Below are positions 36,088 through 43,898 of a DNA stretch of 60,589 nucleotides, one piece after another. A program made the translations under genes and the position numbers. Below the pieces are notes generated by a model, which was given only the letters and a program-made list of their open reading frames with translations, did not search any database and was not told where the DNA came from. Source of the DNA: an archaeon (GTDB lineage: Archaea; Asgardarchaeota; Heimdallarchaeia; Heimdallarchaeales; Kariarchaeaceae); assembly GCA_024280435.1 (NCBI GenBank), contig JAJRQD010000214.1, positions 1 to 60,589 on the forward strand. Direction: 5' to 3'. Within the stretch, counting starts at the first letter, position 1; the number at the start of each line of letters is the position of its first letter.

Positions 36088-37104
36088 GTGCTTCATGTTT
36101 ATACCCATCCAAATTCATTATTACATGTTATGGGACCGGAACATCTTGAATCTCCTGAAAGAATAACAATTATTGAAAAAGCTCTTAAAGAGGCTTCATT
36201 CAAGAGTAAATTCATAGAAGCAAGAAGAGCAACTGATGAAGAAATTTTAACAGTGCATTCACAAGGATATCTTGATACAATGTACCGATCAACAGGTATA
36301 GCAAGAATAAAAATGACAGAAGACACCAGTACGAACATGTTCACTCTTGATGCAGCACTCACATCAGCAGGTGGAGGTATACAAATGGTTGAGAACTCAA
36401 AACACAACCATGGTTTTTCACTATTAAGACCGCCTGGTCATCATGCAACTCAGAATGCAGCAATGGGATTTTGTTTTTTCAACAATATTGCAATTGCAGC
36501 AAATGCAATTAGAGATAAATACAAAAAAATTTTGATACTTGATATAGATCAACACTTTGGAAATGGAACTGCAGATATTTTCAAAGATGATCCGGATGTA
36601 CTTTATATGAGTTTACATGCAGATCCACAGATATCATACCCAGGTACAGGATTTGCCAGTAATGTGGGTATCAAAGAGGGGTTGGGTAAAACGGTCAACA
36701 TATCATTACCATGGAAATTAAAAGATAGTGACTATCTTGTAGCTCTAGATGAGATTGCAATTCCAATATCAGAGCAGTTCAATCCAGATATTATACTCTT
36801 ATCTTTGGGTGTGGATGGCTTGGAAGATGATCCATATGGTCATTTATCATTAACCACAGATGTATACTATGAAATCGGTAGGAGAATAGGAGATTTCAAT
36901 AAAAGAAACACAAATAACAAGGTACCTACTTTTTTTGAGGGAGGGTACAAATATGATCTACTTGGAGAGGCAACAGTCAAGTTTTTTGAGGGATTATTGA
37001 ATCCGGATGGTGAAGAAAGAATCAAAGCAGAATTAACCCCAAAATTCAGTTATCAATTGAGAAAAATCAAATCGATCCAAAGAAAACATTGGATAGGAAT
37101 ATAG
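36088..37104 (+). CDS. histone deacetylase/acetylpolyamine amidohydrolase family
   Basis: A 338-residue zinc-dependent deacetylase of the arginase/deacetylase fold (class II HDAC/AcuC/AphA). Signatures are HLESPERI, the active-site RPPGHHA, GFCFFNNIAIAA, the zinc ligands in LDIDQHFGNGT, and SLGVDGLEDDPYG. Substrates could be acetylated proteins, including chromatin proteins, or acetylpolyamines; the sequence does not decide. It starts at GTG 36088 and stops at TAG. It lies at the end of the pyrG-GINS-MCM-Hel308 run on the same strand. Confidence 0.9.
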   Translation: MLHVYTHPNSLLHVMGPEHLESPERITIIEKALKEASFKSKFIEARRATDEEILTVHSQGYLDTMYRSTGIARIKMTEDTSTNMFTLDAALTSAGGGIQMVENSKHNHGFSLLRPPGHHATQNAAMGFCFFNNIAIAANAIRDKYKKILILDIDQHFGNGTADIFKDDPDVLYMSLHADPQISYPGTGFASNVGIKEGLGKTVNISLPWKLKDSDYLVALDEIAIPISEQFNPDIILLSLGVDGLEDDPYGHLSLTTDVYYEIGRRIGDFNKRNTNNKVPTFFEGGYKYDLLGEATVKFFEGLLNPDGEERIKAELTPKFSYQLRKIKSIQRKHWIGI

Positions 37105-37159
37105 ATAATAAGACATGAATTCAATGAATTATTTTTAAAAAGAATATTGGATGTTAATT

Positions 37160-37843
37160 ATGGACGAATATTTTTTCAGTAATGCAGTAATTGGACCTGT
37201 GAGTACGAATTGTTTTATTTTTGGGAAAAAAAGTGAAGCAATAATGTTGGATCCAGGAGGGCCTGAAGTGCTACAAATTGTGAAACAGTTGAGTAAAAAG
37301 GGTATCGAGATTAAGCATATCATAGCAACTCATGGACATTTTGATCATATAAGTTGGGCATCAGATGTTATTAAAGAATGCAGAAATGCAAAACTCTATC
37401 TCAGTGAGGCTGAAAAAGTGTATTATGAAGATTATCATAATTGGATGGTTAGATATGGTATCACACCACCAGAAATTGCTAAACCAGATATATGGTTCAA
37501 AGACAATGAAATACTAGATATAGGTGGATTACGTATTGAAGTAATACATACTCCAGGTCATACACCAGGATCATCTGTAATATATATTGAAAAATTCATA
37601 AATGGGAATGATACTGTTAAAGTTGCATTTGTTGGAGATTTATTGTTCAAGGGATCAGTTGGCCGGGTAGATTTTCCATATAGTAATGCAGATGATATGA
37701 AACTATCTTTGGAAAGAATAATTGAAGAGCTTGATGATGATGTATTAATTTATTCAGGACATGGTGAGAGTACAACTATGTTATCAGAAAAGAATGCAAA
37801 CCCATATTTATTGGCAATACAGAAAGGAATACCTATTTTTTGA
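37160..37843 (+). CDS. metallo-beta-lactamase fold hydrolase (glyoxalase II-like)
   Basis: A 227-residue single-domain metallo-hydrolase. Metal motifs are THGHFDH (HxHxDH), HTPGHTPGS with the next histidine, FVGDLLFKGSVGR with the bridging aspartate, and YSGHGEST with the last histidine. The overall spacing is that of hydroxyacylglutathione hydrolases and related thioesterases in archaea. Substrate unknown. ATG 37151 is an alternative start three codons earlier. It converges with the OST48-like gene. Confidence 0.88.
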   Translation: MDEYFFSNAVIGPVSTNCFIFGKKSEAIMLDPGGPEVLQIVKQLSKKGIEIKHIIATHGHFDHISWASDVIKECRNAKLYLSEAEKVYYEDYHNWMVRYGITPPEIAKPDIWFKDNEILDIGGLRIEVIHTPGHTPGSSVIYIEKFINGNDTVKVAFVGDLLFKGSVGRVDFPYSNADDMKLSLERIIEELDDDVLIYSGHGESTTMLSEKNANPYLLAIQKGIPIF

Positions 37844-37856
37844 TTATTTCAAATAA

Positions 37857-38969
37857 TTAAGTCTTTCTTCTTTTATTCTTCTTCTTTTTATTTGCTTTTG
37901 ATTTGTCTTTCTTTGGTTTCTCGGGCAATGGTTTTCCAATTGCAAAGAAATTTGAGATTGAAAGTTTACCTTGATACCACAATGAACCAAACCAAAGGAT
38001 AATTAATAAAATACCAATTCCGAGTGCTACAAATATATTATATGTAATAAACCATGATACTTCTTGATTGACAATTTCATTCACCTCAGGTAGTGGTGTG
38101 ATATGTAATAACCAAGCAATTAAATTCTGGAATAACTTTAAGTTATCTTCCTGATCAATCCAATTAGAAGTACTATTATAAGCATATTCTGAAAACATTG
38201 TGGTTGATCCAAGTAGCATAGCCCTACCTTTGGTTGAGAATTCTTTTGCTTCCATCCATCTTGGAGATTTTAAATTCAATTCAGAAGATAATGCATCATC
38301 ATAATTTTGATTTATCGCATATGAGTACTCTGAAGCATTACCATACATCTCAGTAGTAGGATTTTTTGGAGAAACTATTGCAGAGTAGAGTAGAAATTTA
38401 GATTGAGTCAAGTTATTTACCTCAGTTCTAAATACATCTGTCTCCAAATTATCAGCTCCAATATAGACATTAGTTTCATTTCCATTATTATTGAATTCAT
38501 CAACAATTATAGTAGTGTTGTCAATGTCAACAGTACCTGTACTCATGGTAACACCAATATCTGCAAATATTAACTGGTTCATTGTTTCTGCATGTCCTGC
38601 AAGAGATGAATTATAGCTAAAAGGATTGCTCATGTACAATACACCAGTTCCTTTTGATACAAAGTCTTTAATCGCATCAGATTCTCCATCTAAAGCCTCT
38701 GAATCAACTCCGGGATTACTAACAATCAAAAGATCTGCACCTTGAAGACTTGTTGTTGTGAATTTATCAGTATTTACTTTGATCGTTATCTGTACACCCA
38801 ATGCATCTGACAAGCTGTCAAAAGCAGTACTCATCATATCAGATGTGAAAAATTGATCGTGTGATTCATCATACAAAATGATGTAGCCCTTCTCAATTCC
38901 CTGAGCACTAGCAGGCAGGGAAATTGACAATAATAGTAATGATAGGAGGAAATAGTGTTTAAATTTCAT
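37857..38969 (-). CDS. OST48/WBP1-like membrane protein (GATase-like fold plus TM anchor)
   Basis: A 370-residue type I membrane protein. It has a signal peptide (FKHYFLLSLLLLSISLPASA), a long outside domain, one TM helix near 310-330 (IFVALGIGILLIILWFGSLW) and a very basic tail (KKKKNKRRK). The outside domain starts with a Rossmann-like pattern (GYIILYDESHDQFFTSDMM, ADLLIVSNPGVD, DFVSKGTGVLYMS). A later GRAMLLGSTTMFSEYAY block resembles ARVIFSGSLDFFSDSFFN of human OST48. Eukaryotic OST48/WBP1 is a noncatalytic subunit of the oligosaccharyltransferase. It could alternatively be a DUF4350-type transport-associated protein. The 22 residues before ATG 38969 were left out because the signal peptide starts there. 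Confidence 0.5.
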   Translation of the reverse strand: MKFKHYFLLSLLLLSISLPASAQGIEKGYIILYDESHDQFFTSDMMSTAFDSLSDALGVQITIKVNTDKFTTTSLQGADLLIVSNPGVDSEALDGESDAIKDFVSKGTGVLYMSNPFSYNSSLAGHAETMNQLIFADIGVTMSTGTVDIDNTTIIVDEFNNNGNETNVYIGADNLETDVFRTEVNNLTQSKFLLYSAIVSPKNPTTEMYGNASEYSYAINQNYDDALSSELNLKSPRWMEAKEFSTKGRAMLLGSTTMFSEYAYNSTSNWIDQEDNLKLFQNLIAWLLHITPLPEVNEIVNQEVSWFITYNIFVALGIGILLIILWFGSLWYQGKLSISNFFAIGKPLPEKPKKDKSKANKKKKNKRRKT

Positions 38970-39104
38970 CTTAGTATCCCGTATATTCTCACGAAAATTA
39001 AAATTATTTAAAATAATGACGATATTATACTCCAAAATAGTAAGATTGACCAGATATTTTAACTTATATACATAAAGAGTGGTTGTACCACCATAATTTT
39101 AAAA

Positions 39105-39515
39105 TTAATCTTTGATTACCACCCATTTATATGTGAAACGTACTGCATCAACTTGTTGTGCTTGTAATTCTAACTTCATACCAATTTTTGGTTTCTGCAT
39201 TAGTGATGGGATCTGAGCAAGTACACGGATACCAGGTTCTAATTCTGCAATTCCAACAGCATATGGTGCTCTATCTGCCATATTTTCAGGAGCAAAATGA
39301 ATTATAGTCCATGCTTTTAATTCTCCAACATTATTAACTGGGTAATCTTCCATTGTCTCATGAAAGTCCTCACAGGCAGTTCTTGGAGGAAAATACTTTT
39401 TATCACATGTTGTGCATTTGTTGCCAATAAATTTTTTCTTGGCAATATTCATAGCAAATTTCTTTGCGATTGCAGGATAAGATTCCTCTGATACATAACC
39501 GAATTTAGCTGACAT
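39105..39515 (-). CDS. DUF35 OB-fold/zinc-ribbon acyl-CoA-associated protein
   Basis: A 136-residue DUF35 protein with a rubredoxin-like zinc ribbon (NKCTTCDKKYFPPRTACEDF) and an OB fold (GELKAWTIIHFAP, PYAVGIAELEPGIRVLAQI). The usual fourth cysteine of the ribbon is replaced (CEDF instead of CxxC). In archaea DUF35 proteins sit next to thiolase and bridge it to HMG-CoA synthase, channelling acetoacetyl-CoA into the mevalonate pathway. Here it follows the thiolase stop by 1 nt with AGGAGTGAT upstream, so ATG 39515 is the start and the pair is coupled. HMG-CoA synthase is not in the window. Confidence 0.9.
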   Translation of the reverse strand: MSAKFGYVSEESYPAIAKKFAMNIAKKKFIGNKCTTCDKKYFPPRTACEDFHETMEDYPVNNVGELKAWTIIHFAPENMADRAPYAVGIAELEPGIRVLAQIPSLMQKPKIGMKLELQAQQVDAVRFTYKWVVIKD

Positions 39516-39516
39516 T

Positions 39517-40686
39517 TTATAGATCACTCCTCTCATAAATTAAAACATTGACAAATTGTCCAGATTGTCCAACATTGTGTGATAATCCTCTTACTGCACC
39601 ATCAACCTGTCTTTCAGATTCTACCTCGCCTAACAGTTGTTTTCTTATTTCAACTGCCTGACTGACTCCAGTTGCACCTAATGGATGTCCCTTGGCTTTT
39701 AATCCACCATCCACATTGATTGGTATTTTACCATCATGGTATGTTTGTTTATCAAGTACTGCTTGTCCAGCTTCTCCTTTCTTGTAGAAACCAAGATCTT
39801 CCATAGCAATTAATTCTGCAATGGTGAAACAATCATGTACAGTTGCTAAATTTATATCAGCAGCAGTAACTCCAGCCATAGCATATGCCTCTTTTGCAGC
39901 TCTCTGTGCACCTTTCAATTCAGTCAGAGATTCTCTCTGTGCCATCATCATAGTATCAGTTCCCTGTCCAATACCTTTGATAGATATGGGAGTATCTGTG
40001 AATTTTTTGGCAATACTATCTTTTGTCAGAAGAACAGCAGCAGCACCATCAGAAATCAGTGAACAATCATACAGATTAAGAGGTGATGCAATATCAATTG
40101 CACCCATAGCTTCCTCAAGGGATACTTCTTTTCTAATATGAGCCAATTTATTTTTAGATGCATAATAATGATTTTTTACACCTATTGAACTTAATATCTC
40201 ACGTGTAGTGCCATATTCGGCCATATGTGCAGATGCAATCAGAGCATAATATCCAGGAAAAGATACACCAAATGGGAATTCCCAACGGAGATCACCGGCT
40301 CTGGCCATTAGTTCTGTTGCCTCTCCGGAGCTGATCGATGTCATCTTCTCAGCACCAACAACAAGTACAGCATCTCTTAATCCAGATTTAATCATATTAT
40401 ATGCAGAGATTATTCCTGCTGTTCCAGTTGCACATGCACTCTCAACTCTGATTGTTGGTAATCCATGTAACCCAAGTTCTGTATTGATAACTGCTGCTGG
40501 TGAACCCTGGCCATTGAAACCATCTCCAGCCACTCCAATCACAGTTGCATCAATGTCACTTTTACTGACATTTGTTGTGTTAAATAAATCTCTTACCGCT
40601 TCATGAGCAAGATCTCTAAGTCCTGATTCTTTTCGCTTACCGAAAACAGCATGACCGCCGCCTACGATTGAAACTCCTTCAGACAT
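39517..40686 (-). CDS. thiolase (acetyl-CoA acetyltransferase, SCP2/archaeal type)
   Basis: A 389-residue thiolase. The nucleophilic cysteine is in VESACATGTAGI (near 90). ATVHDCFTIAEL (HDCF), GGLKAKGHPLGATG (GHP) and the C-terminal HNVGQSGQFV complete the active site. This SCP2-like type is what archaea use to condense acetyl-CoA for mevalonate synthesis or to cleave ketoacyl-CoA. Coupling to a DUF35 gene supports the acetoacetyl-CoA thiolase role. GAGGAT before the ATG supports the start. Confidence 0.92.
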   Translation of the reverse strand: MSEGVSIVGGGHAVFGKRKESGLRDLAHEAVRDLFNTTNVSKSDIDATVIGVAGDGFNGQGSPAAVINTELGLHGLPTIRVESACATGTAGIISAYNMIKSGLRDAVLVVGAEKMTSISSGEATELMARAGDLRWEFPFGVSFPGYYALIASAHMAEYGTTREILSSIGVKNHYYASKNKLAHIRKEVSLEEAMGAIDIASPLNLYDCSLISDGAAAVLLTKDSIAKKFTDTPISIKGIGQGTDTMMMAQRESLTELKGAQRAAKEAYAMAGVTAADINLATVHDCFTIAELIAMEDLGFYKKGEAGQAVLDKQTYHDGKIPINVDGGLKAKGHPLGATGVSQAVEIRKQLLGEVESERQVDGAVRGLSHNVGQSGQFVNVLIYERSDL

Positions 40687-40858
40687 TTTAATCCTCTAAA
40701 GATCATTAGAGATGAATTTAATATATACTTTGCGGGATGTTAATTATAAATTTAATAAAATTTATTAGATTTCTCTACTTACTAGTTGATAGATGAAAAA
40801 TAACCCAACAAGAACTAATGAGTTATAATAGAGAAAAGATATTGTTTGTTAAACAGAT

Positions 40859-41761
40859 TTAATTACTCTGATTTAATAAGTTATTATCAACAAATTTTCT
40901 TATGCATTCAAAATATTCTGCCTGTTCAGGTATATTTGAATGATCTGCATTTTCAAAAATACAGAGAGTTGAGTGCTTAATCACTTTGTGCAAATCCTCA
41001 CTAAAAGTAGATGGTAAAAGATCATCAAGTTTTCCATGAATTAGCAGTGTTGGAATGCTTATTCTCTCTGCATTAATAATAGGGCTGTAACCCTGTGATC
41101 GATATCTGAAGAACACAACAGATATTGCAAATCTTAATCCAATAATAAAAAACGGTGTAAATTTTTTAAATAAAGGTTGATATATTGCGTTCAAATCCTT
41201 TGGGATTGCCCTTACAGGTGCTTCTGCAACAACTGCACGAATTAGGAGATTATCCCTACCAGCAACTAGAATAGATGCTCCACCTCCAATTGAATGTCCA
41301 AGTATAATTACAGGTCTACCCCACCATTTAACAATATCATCTATATCATGTGAGAATTTCACTATACTCATACCAATTCTCTCCCTGCTTGAGTTGCCAT
41401 GATTTCTTACAGAAAACAATATTGTGGTGAAACCAAGTTTACCCCATTGTCTTGCTCTTGCAGTCATACGATCCCGATTGCGTCCCCAACCATGTGTAAG
41501 AACCACAGCAGGGATATTTTTTGCCACCTCATGTTTATCAGCTGTGGATAGATCAGTCCCATCTGGATAAACCACCCAGCATTCAATACTAGCATTTGTA
41601 TGCGTAGTTATTATATGATCTTCCAACACACCCCAGTCTGGAACATCATCAACAGGCCTTCTTGGACCTTTGGCAAGTAAAATGGTTAATAAAAATGTGA
41701 GCACAAAATAAATTATTACAGTAAGTACAATATAGTATAATATTGTAAAAAGTACATTCAT
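40859..41761 (-). CDS. alpha/beta hydrolase with N-terminal membrane anchor
   Basis: A 300-residue serine hydrolase. One TM helix is at the N-terminus (LFTILYYIVLTVIIYFVLTF). The hydrolase core has the oxyanion region VVLTHGWGRNRDRM, the nucleophile elbow LGHSIGGGAS, the acid in HGKLDDLLP and the histidine in ADHSNIPE. It resembles BAAT/dienelactone-type and fermentation-respiration switch FrsA-like hydrolases; the substrate is unknown. It is a single gene between the thiolase pair and the radical SAM gene on the same strand. Confidence 0.85.
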   Translation of the reverse strand: MNVLFTILYYIVLTVIIYFVLTFLLTILLAKGPRRPVDDVPDWGVLEDHIITTHTNASIECWVVYPDGTDLSTADKHEVAKNIPAVVLTHGWGRNRDRMTARARQWGKLGFTTILFSVRNHGNSSRERIGMSIVKFSHDIDDIVKWWGRPVIILGHSIGGGASILVAGRDNLLIRAVVAEAPVRAIPKDLNAIYQPLFKKFTPFFIIGLRFAISVVFFRYRSQGYSPIINAERISIPTLLIHGKLDDLLPSTFSEDLHKVIKHSTLCIFENADHSNIPEQAEYFECIRKFVDNNLLNQSN

Positions 41762-41811
41762 ATATTTGTCAAGACTATATTTTATTATAATTATTATGTA
41801 GATTTGATGTT

Positions 41812-42918
41812 TTATAGTGGATCAACTGTGATTATTGGTCCTTTTTCAATTGGGTGTCTTGATACTATCTCTGCCTGAATATCAGGGATAGATACTCGTA
41901 TCTCATTAATTATTGATACAACCACATAATCAGCAGTCTCAACTGATAAATCATCTACAAAGACCTCCATAAAATCACCCTCAACTTCAAATTCATCCAA
42001 TAAATCCAATAGTTGTGAGAACTCTTCCTCAGTATGCACTACAAACCTTCCATATTCCAAAAGCCCCTCATCGGATACATTGTCAAATTCTCTTTTCACT
42101 TGGTTTGCACGTTTGATGAATCTCTGTACCAACTGAATTGAATCCTTGGATCCAGAACTACAAAAATGCAGACTAATATTTGTATTCTCACGAACACTAT
42201 TTATCACTGATAGGGCTGTATCTTCAGAGCCAATAATTGCCGCATTGGTAAGTACTGATACAAAGCCCCTCTGACTTAATTTATTAAAGTTTGATTCTGT
42301 GAACTCATATTCATTTAAGTTTACAAAATTTAGCCCATTTTTATCTGCAAATTCAATGAGTGCAATTAAATCTGCTTCTCTTCCAGATATTGCAGGTATC
42401 TCAAATCCAATGCTTTTATGAGGAAATCTCTTTTTTGTCCTTGCTGCAATTTCCCAGACAATCTTAGTTTTGAGATTACGGGGATGAAATCTCAATTCAT
42501 CCAATCCAACTTCAAATAACTTATCAATCAATTCTTCATTATCAATGAAAAATTTGCCAGATGTGTAAAGATGTAAATGATAATCAGTACCGAATTTAGC
42601 TCGAATTGATCTGATATAGTTCAATGTTCTTTCAGGTACCTCCATTGGGTCTCCACCAGTTATACCTGCACCAGTAGCTTTACAAAGGTCAGACTCATCA
42701 AATATCGTATCAATACCATCTATTACTCTCTCATTTACAAAAGTATCATCTATCTTCTGTTTATCTTCAGGTATAGGACAATAAACACAACCAACAGAAC
42801 ATGAACCTGTTGTGTAAAGAACAATTTTCTCACCCCTGATACAGCGAATACAGCCTTCTGGTAATTGTCCAACCTTAATACTTGATGATGGCCCATATTT
42901 GATGACAGTTCGATCCAT
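41812..42918 (-). CDS. radical SAM protein (COG2108-like)
   Basis: A 368-residue radical SAM enzyme. The cluster motif is CSVGCVYCPI (CxxxCxxC), preceded by an extra cysteine pair CIRC near residue 20, with the SAM-binding GITGGDPME. It looks like the archaeal group related to pyruvate formate-lyase activating enzymes (COG2108), whose reaction is not known. The C-terminal domain (EEEFSQLLDLLDEFE ... IQAEIVSRHPIEKGP) is conserved with that group as I recall it. Confidence 0.85.
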   Translation of the reverse strand: MDRTVIKYGPSSSIKVGQLPEGCIRCIRGEKIVLYTTGSCSVGCVYCPIPEDKQKIDDTFVNERVIDGIDTIFDESDLCKATGAGITGGDPMEVPERTLNYIRSIRAKFGTDYHLHLYTSGKFFIDNEELIDKLFEVGLDELRFHPRNLKTKIVWEIAARTKKRFPHKSIGFEIPAISGREADLIALIEFADKNGLNFVNLNEYEFTESNFNKLSQRGFVSVLTNAAIIGSEDTALSVINSVRENTNISLHFCSSGSKDSIQLVQRFIKRANQVKREFDNVSDEGLLEYGRFVVHTEEEFSQLLDLLDEFEVEGDFMEVFVDDLSVETADYVVVSIINEIRVSIPDIQAEIVSRHPIEKGPIITVDPL

Positions 42919-42962
42919 ATTTTGATTTATGATTTGTAGATTTTTAACTATGCTATACCTGT

Positions 42963-43787
42963 TCAGAATAATTTTATCTCTGATAGAATATTACTGGAAT
43001 AAATGAATGCAAATATGTTCAGAATTACAAGCATACCCCATACAAGAACATTCCAAGATAATATTTTTTTACCATCTAACAAAGAAATTGGTATCAGATT
43101 GAACAATGCAAAAAATGCATTGATATAAATACCTAATTTCAATATCTGAACAAAGGTGACACCTAGTATAATGAACTCAGGAACTATCAAAATAAGTACA
43201 TAGAGAAGTACTGAAATCAGAAAATTCATCGCAGGCCCTGCTGCTGCAAAAATTCCATTCTCTCTTTTAGATGATGTACCCATTATCATAGTTGCACCCG
43301 GACCTGCAATTCCAAATCCAATAACTGCAACCACTACTGTTAGAATAGTCATTTGTCGTATAAGAGTGAAACGTGCATATTTACCAAAATAAATTGCTGT
43401 GTATTTATGCGATAATTCATGCAAAATAAATGCAGGTGCAATAATTAATGTAAGAATAATTGCAGTATATAATCCCTGACCACCTGATAATAAAGGTCTT
43501 AATCCAAATACAAGGAATAAAAGAGAAGATGCAATTATAAGATCAAGACTCTCTTTTCCAGTGGTCAAAACCTCTGGATTTGCCCTTAAATACTGTTCGT
43601 ACTCTTTTTTAGTTGGTTGCCTCTCTCTATACTGATATTTATTCTGTAAATCCATGAAATATGATCTCTGATCCATATCTGAACAGATATGGCCCTCAAC
43701 ATGTTCTTTACAAAAATACTTGTTGCAGATATTGCATCTCAGTACCATCTGATGATTTATTGAAGGGTCACAAATTGTACATTTCAC
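42963..43787 (-). CDS. AN1-type zinc finger fused to a site-2 protease (M50)
   Basis: A 274-residue intramembrane protease with an N-terminal AN1-like finger: C3xxC6, then C15/C18, YFCKEHVEGHIC. After a linker with charged helices come about six TM helices. They carry the metalloprotease motif HELSH (near 124) and the second-site NLIPISLLDGKK with the third ligand. M50 site-2 proteases cleave membrane substrates such as anti-sigma factors or transcription-factor precursors. AN1 fingers often bind ubiquitin-like or protein partners, so the fusion may select substrates. Confidence 0.9.
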   Translation of the reverse strand: MKCTICDPSINHQMVLRCNICNKYFCKEHVEGHICSDMDQRSYFMDLQNKYQYRERQPTKKEYEQYLRANPEVLTTGKESLDLIIASSLLFLVFGLRPLLSGGQGLYTAIILTLIIAPAFILHELSHKYTAIYFGKYARFTLIRQMTILTVVVAVIGFGIAGPGATMIMGTSSKRENGIFAAAGPAMNFLISVLLYVLILIVPEFIILGVTFVQILKLGIYINAFFALFNLIPISLLDGKKILSWNVLVWGMLVILNIFAFIYSSNILSEIKLF

Positions 43788-43898
43788 AATTTATCTGAAA
43801 TTAGTCATATTAATTAAACTATACATTGGATTTGAAATTATTTCTATCTGAATTTAATATTAAATTTTTATTTGGTTTAAATAATCATTCTAAATATT

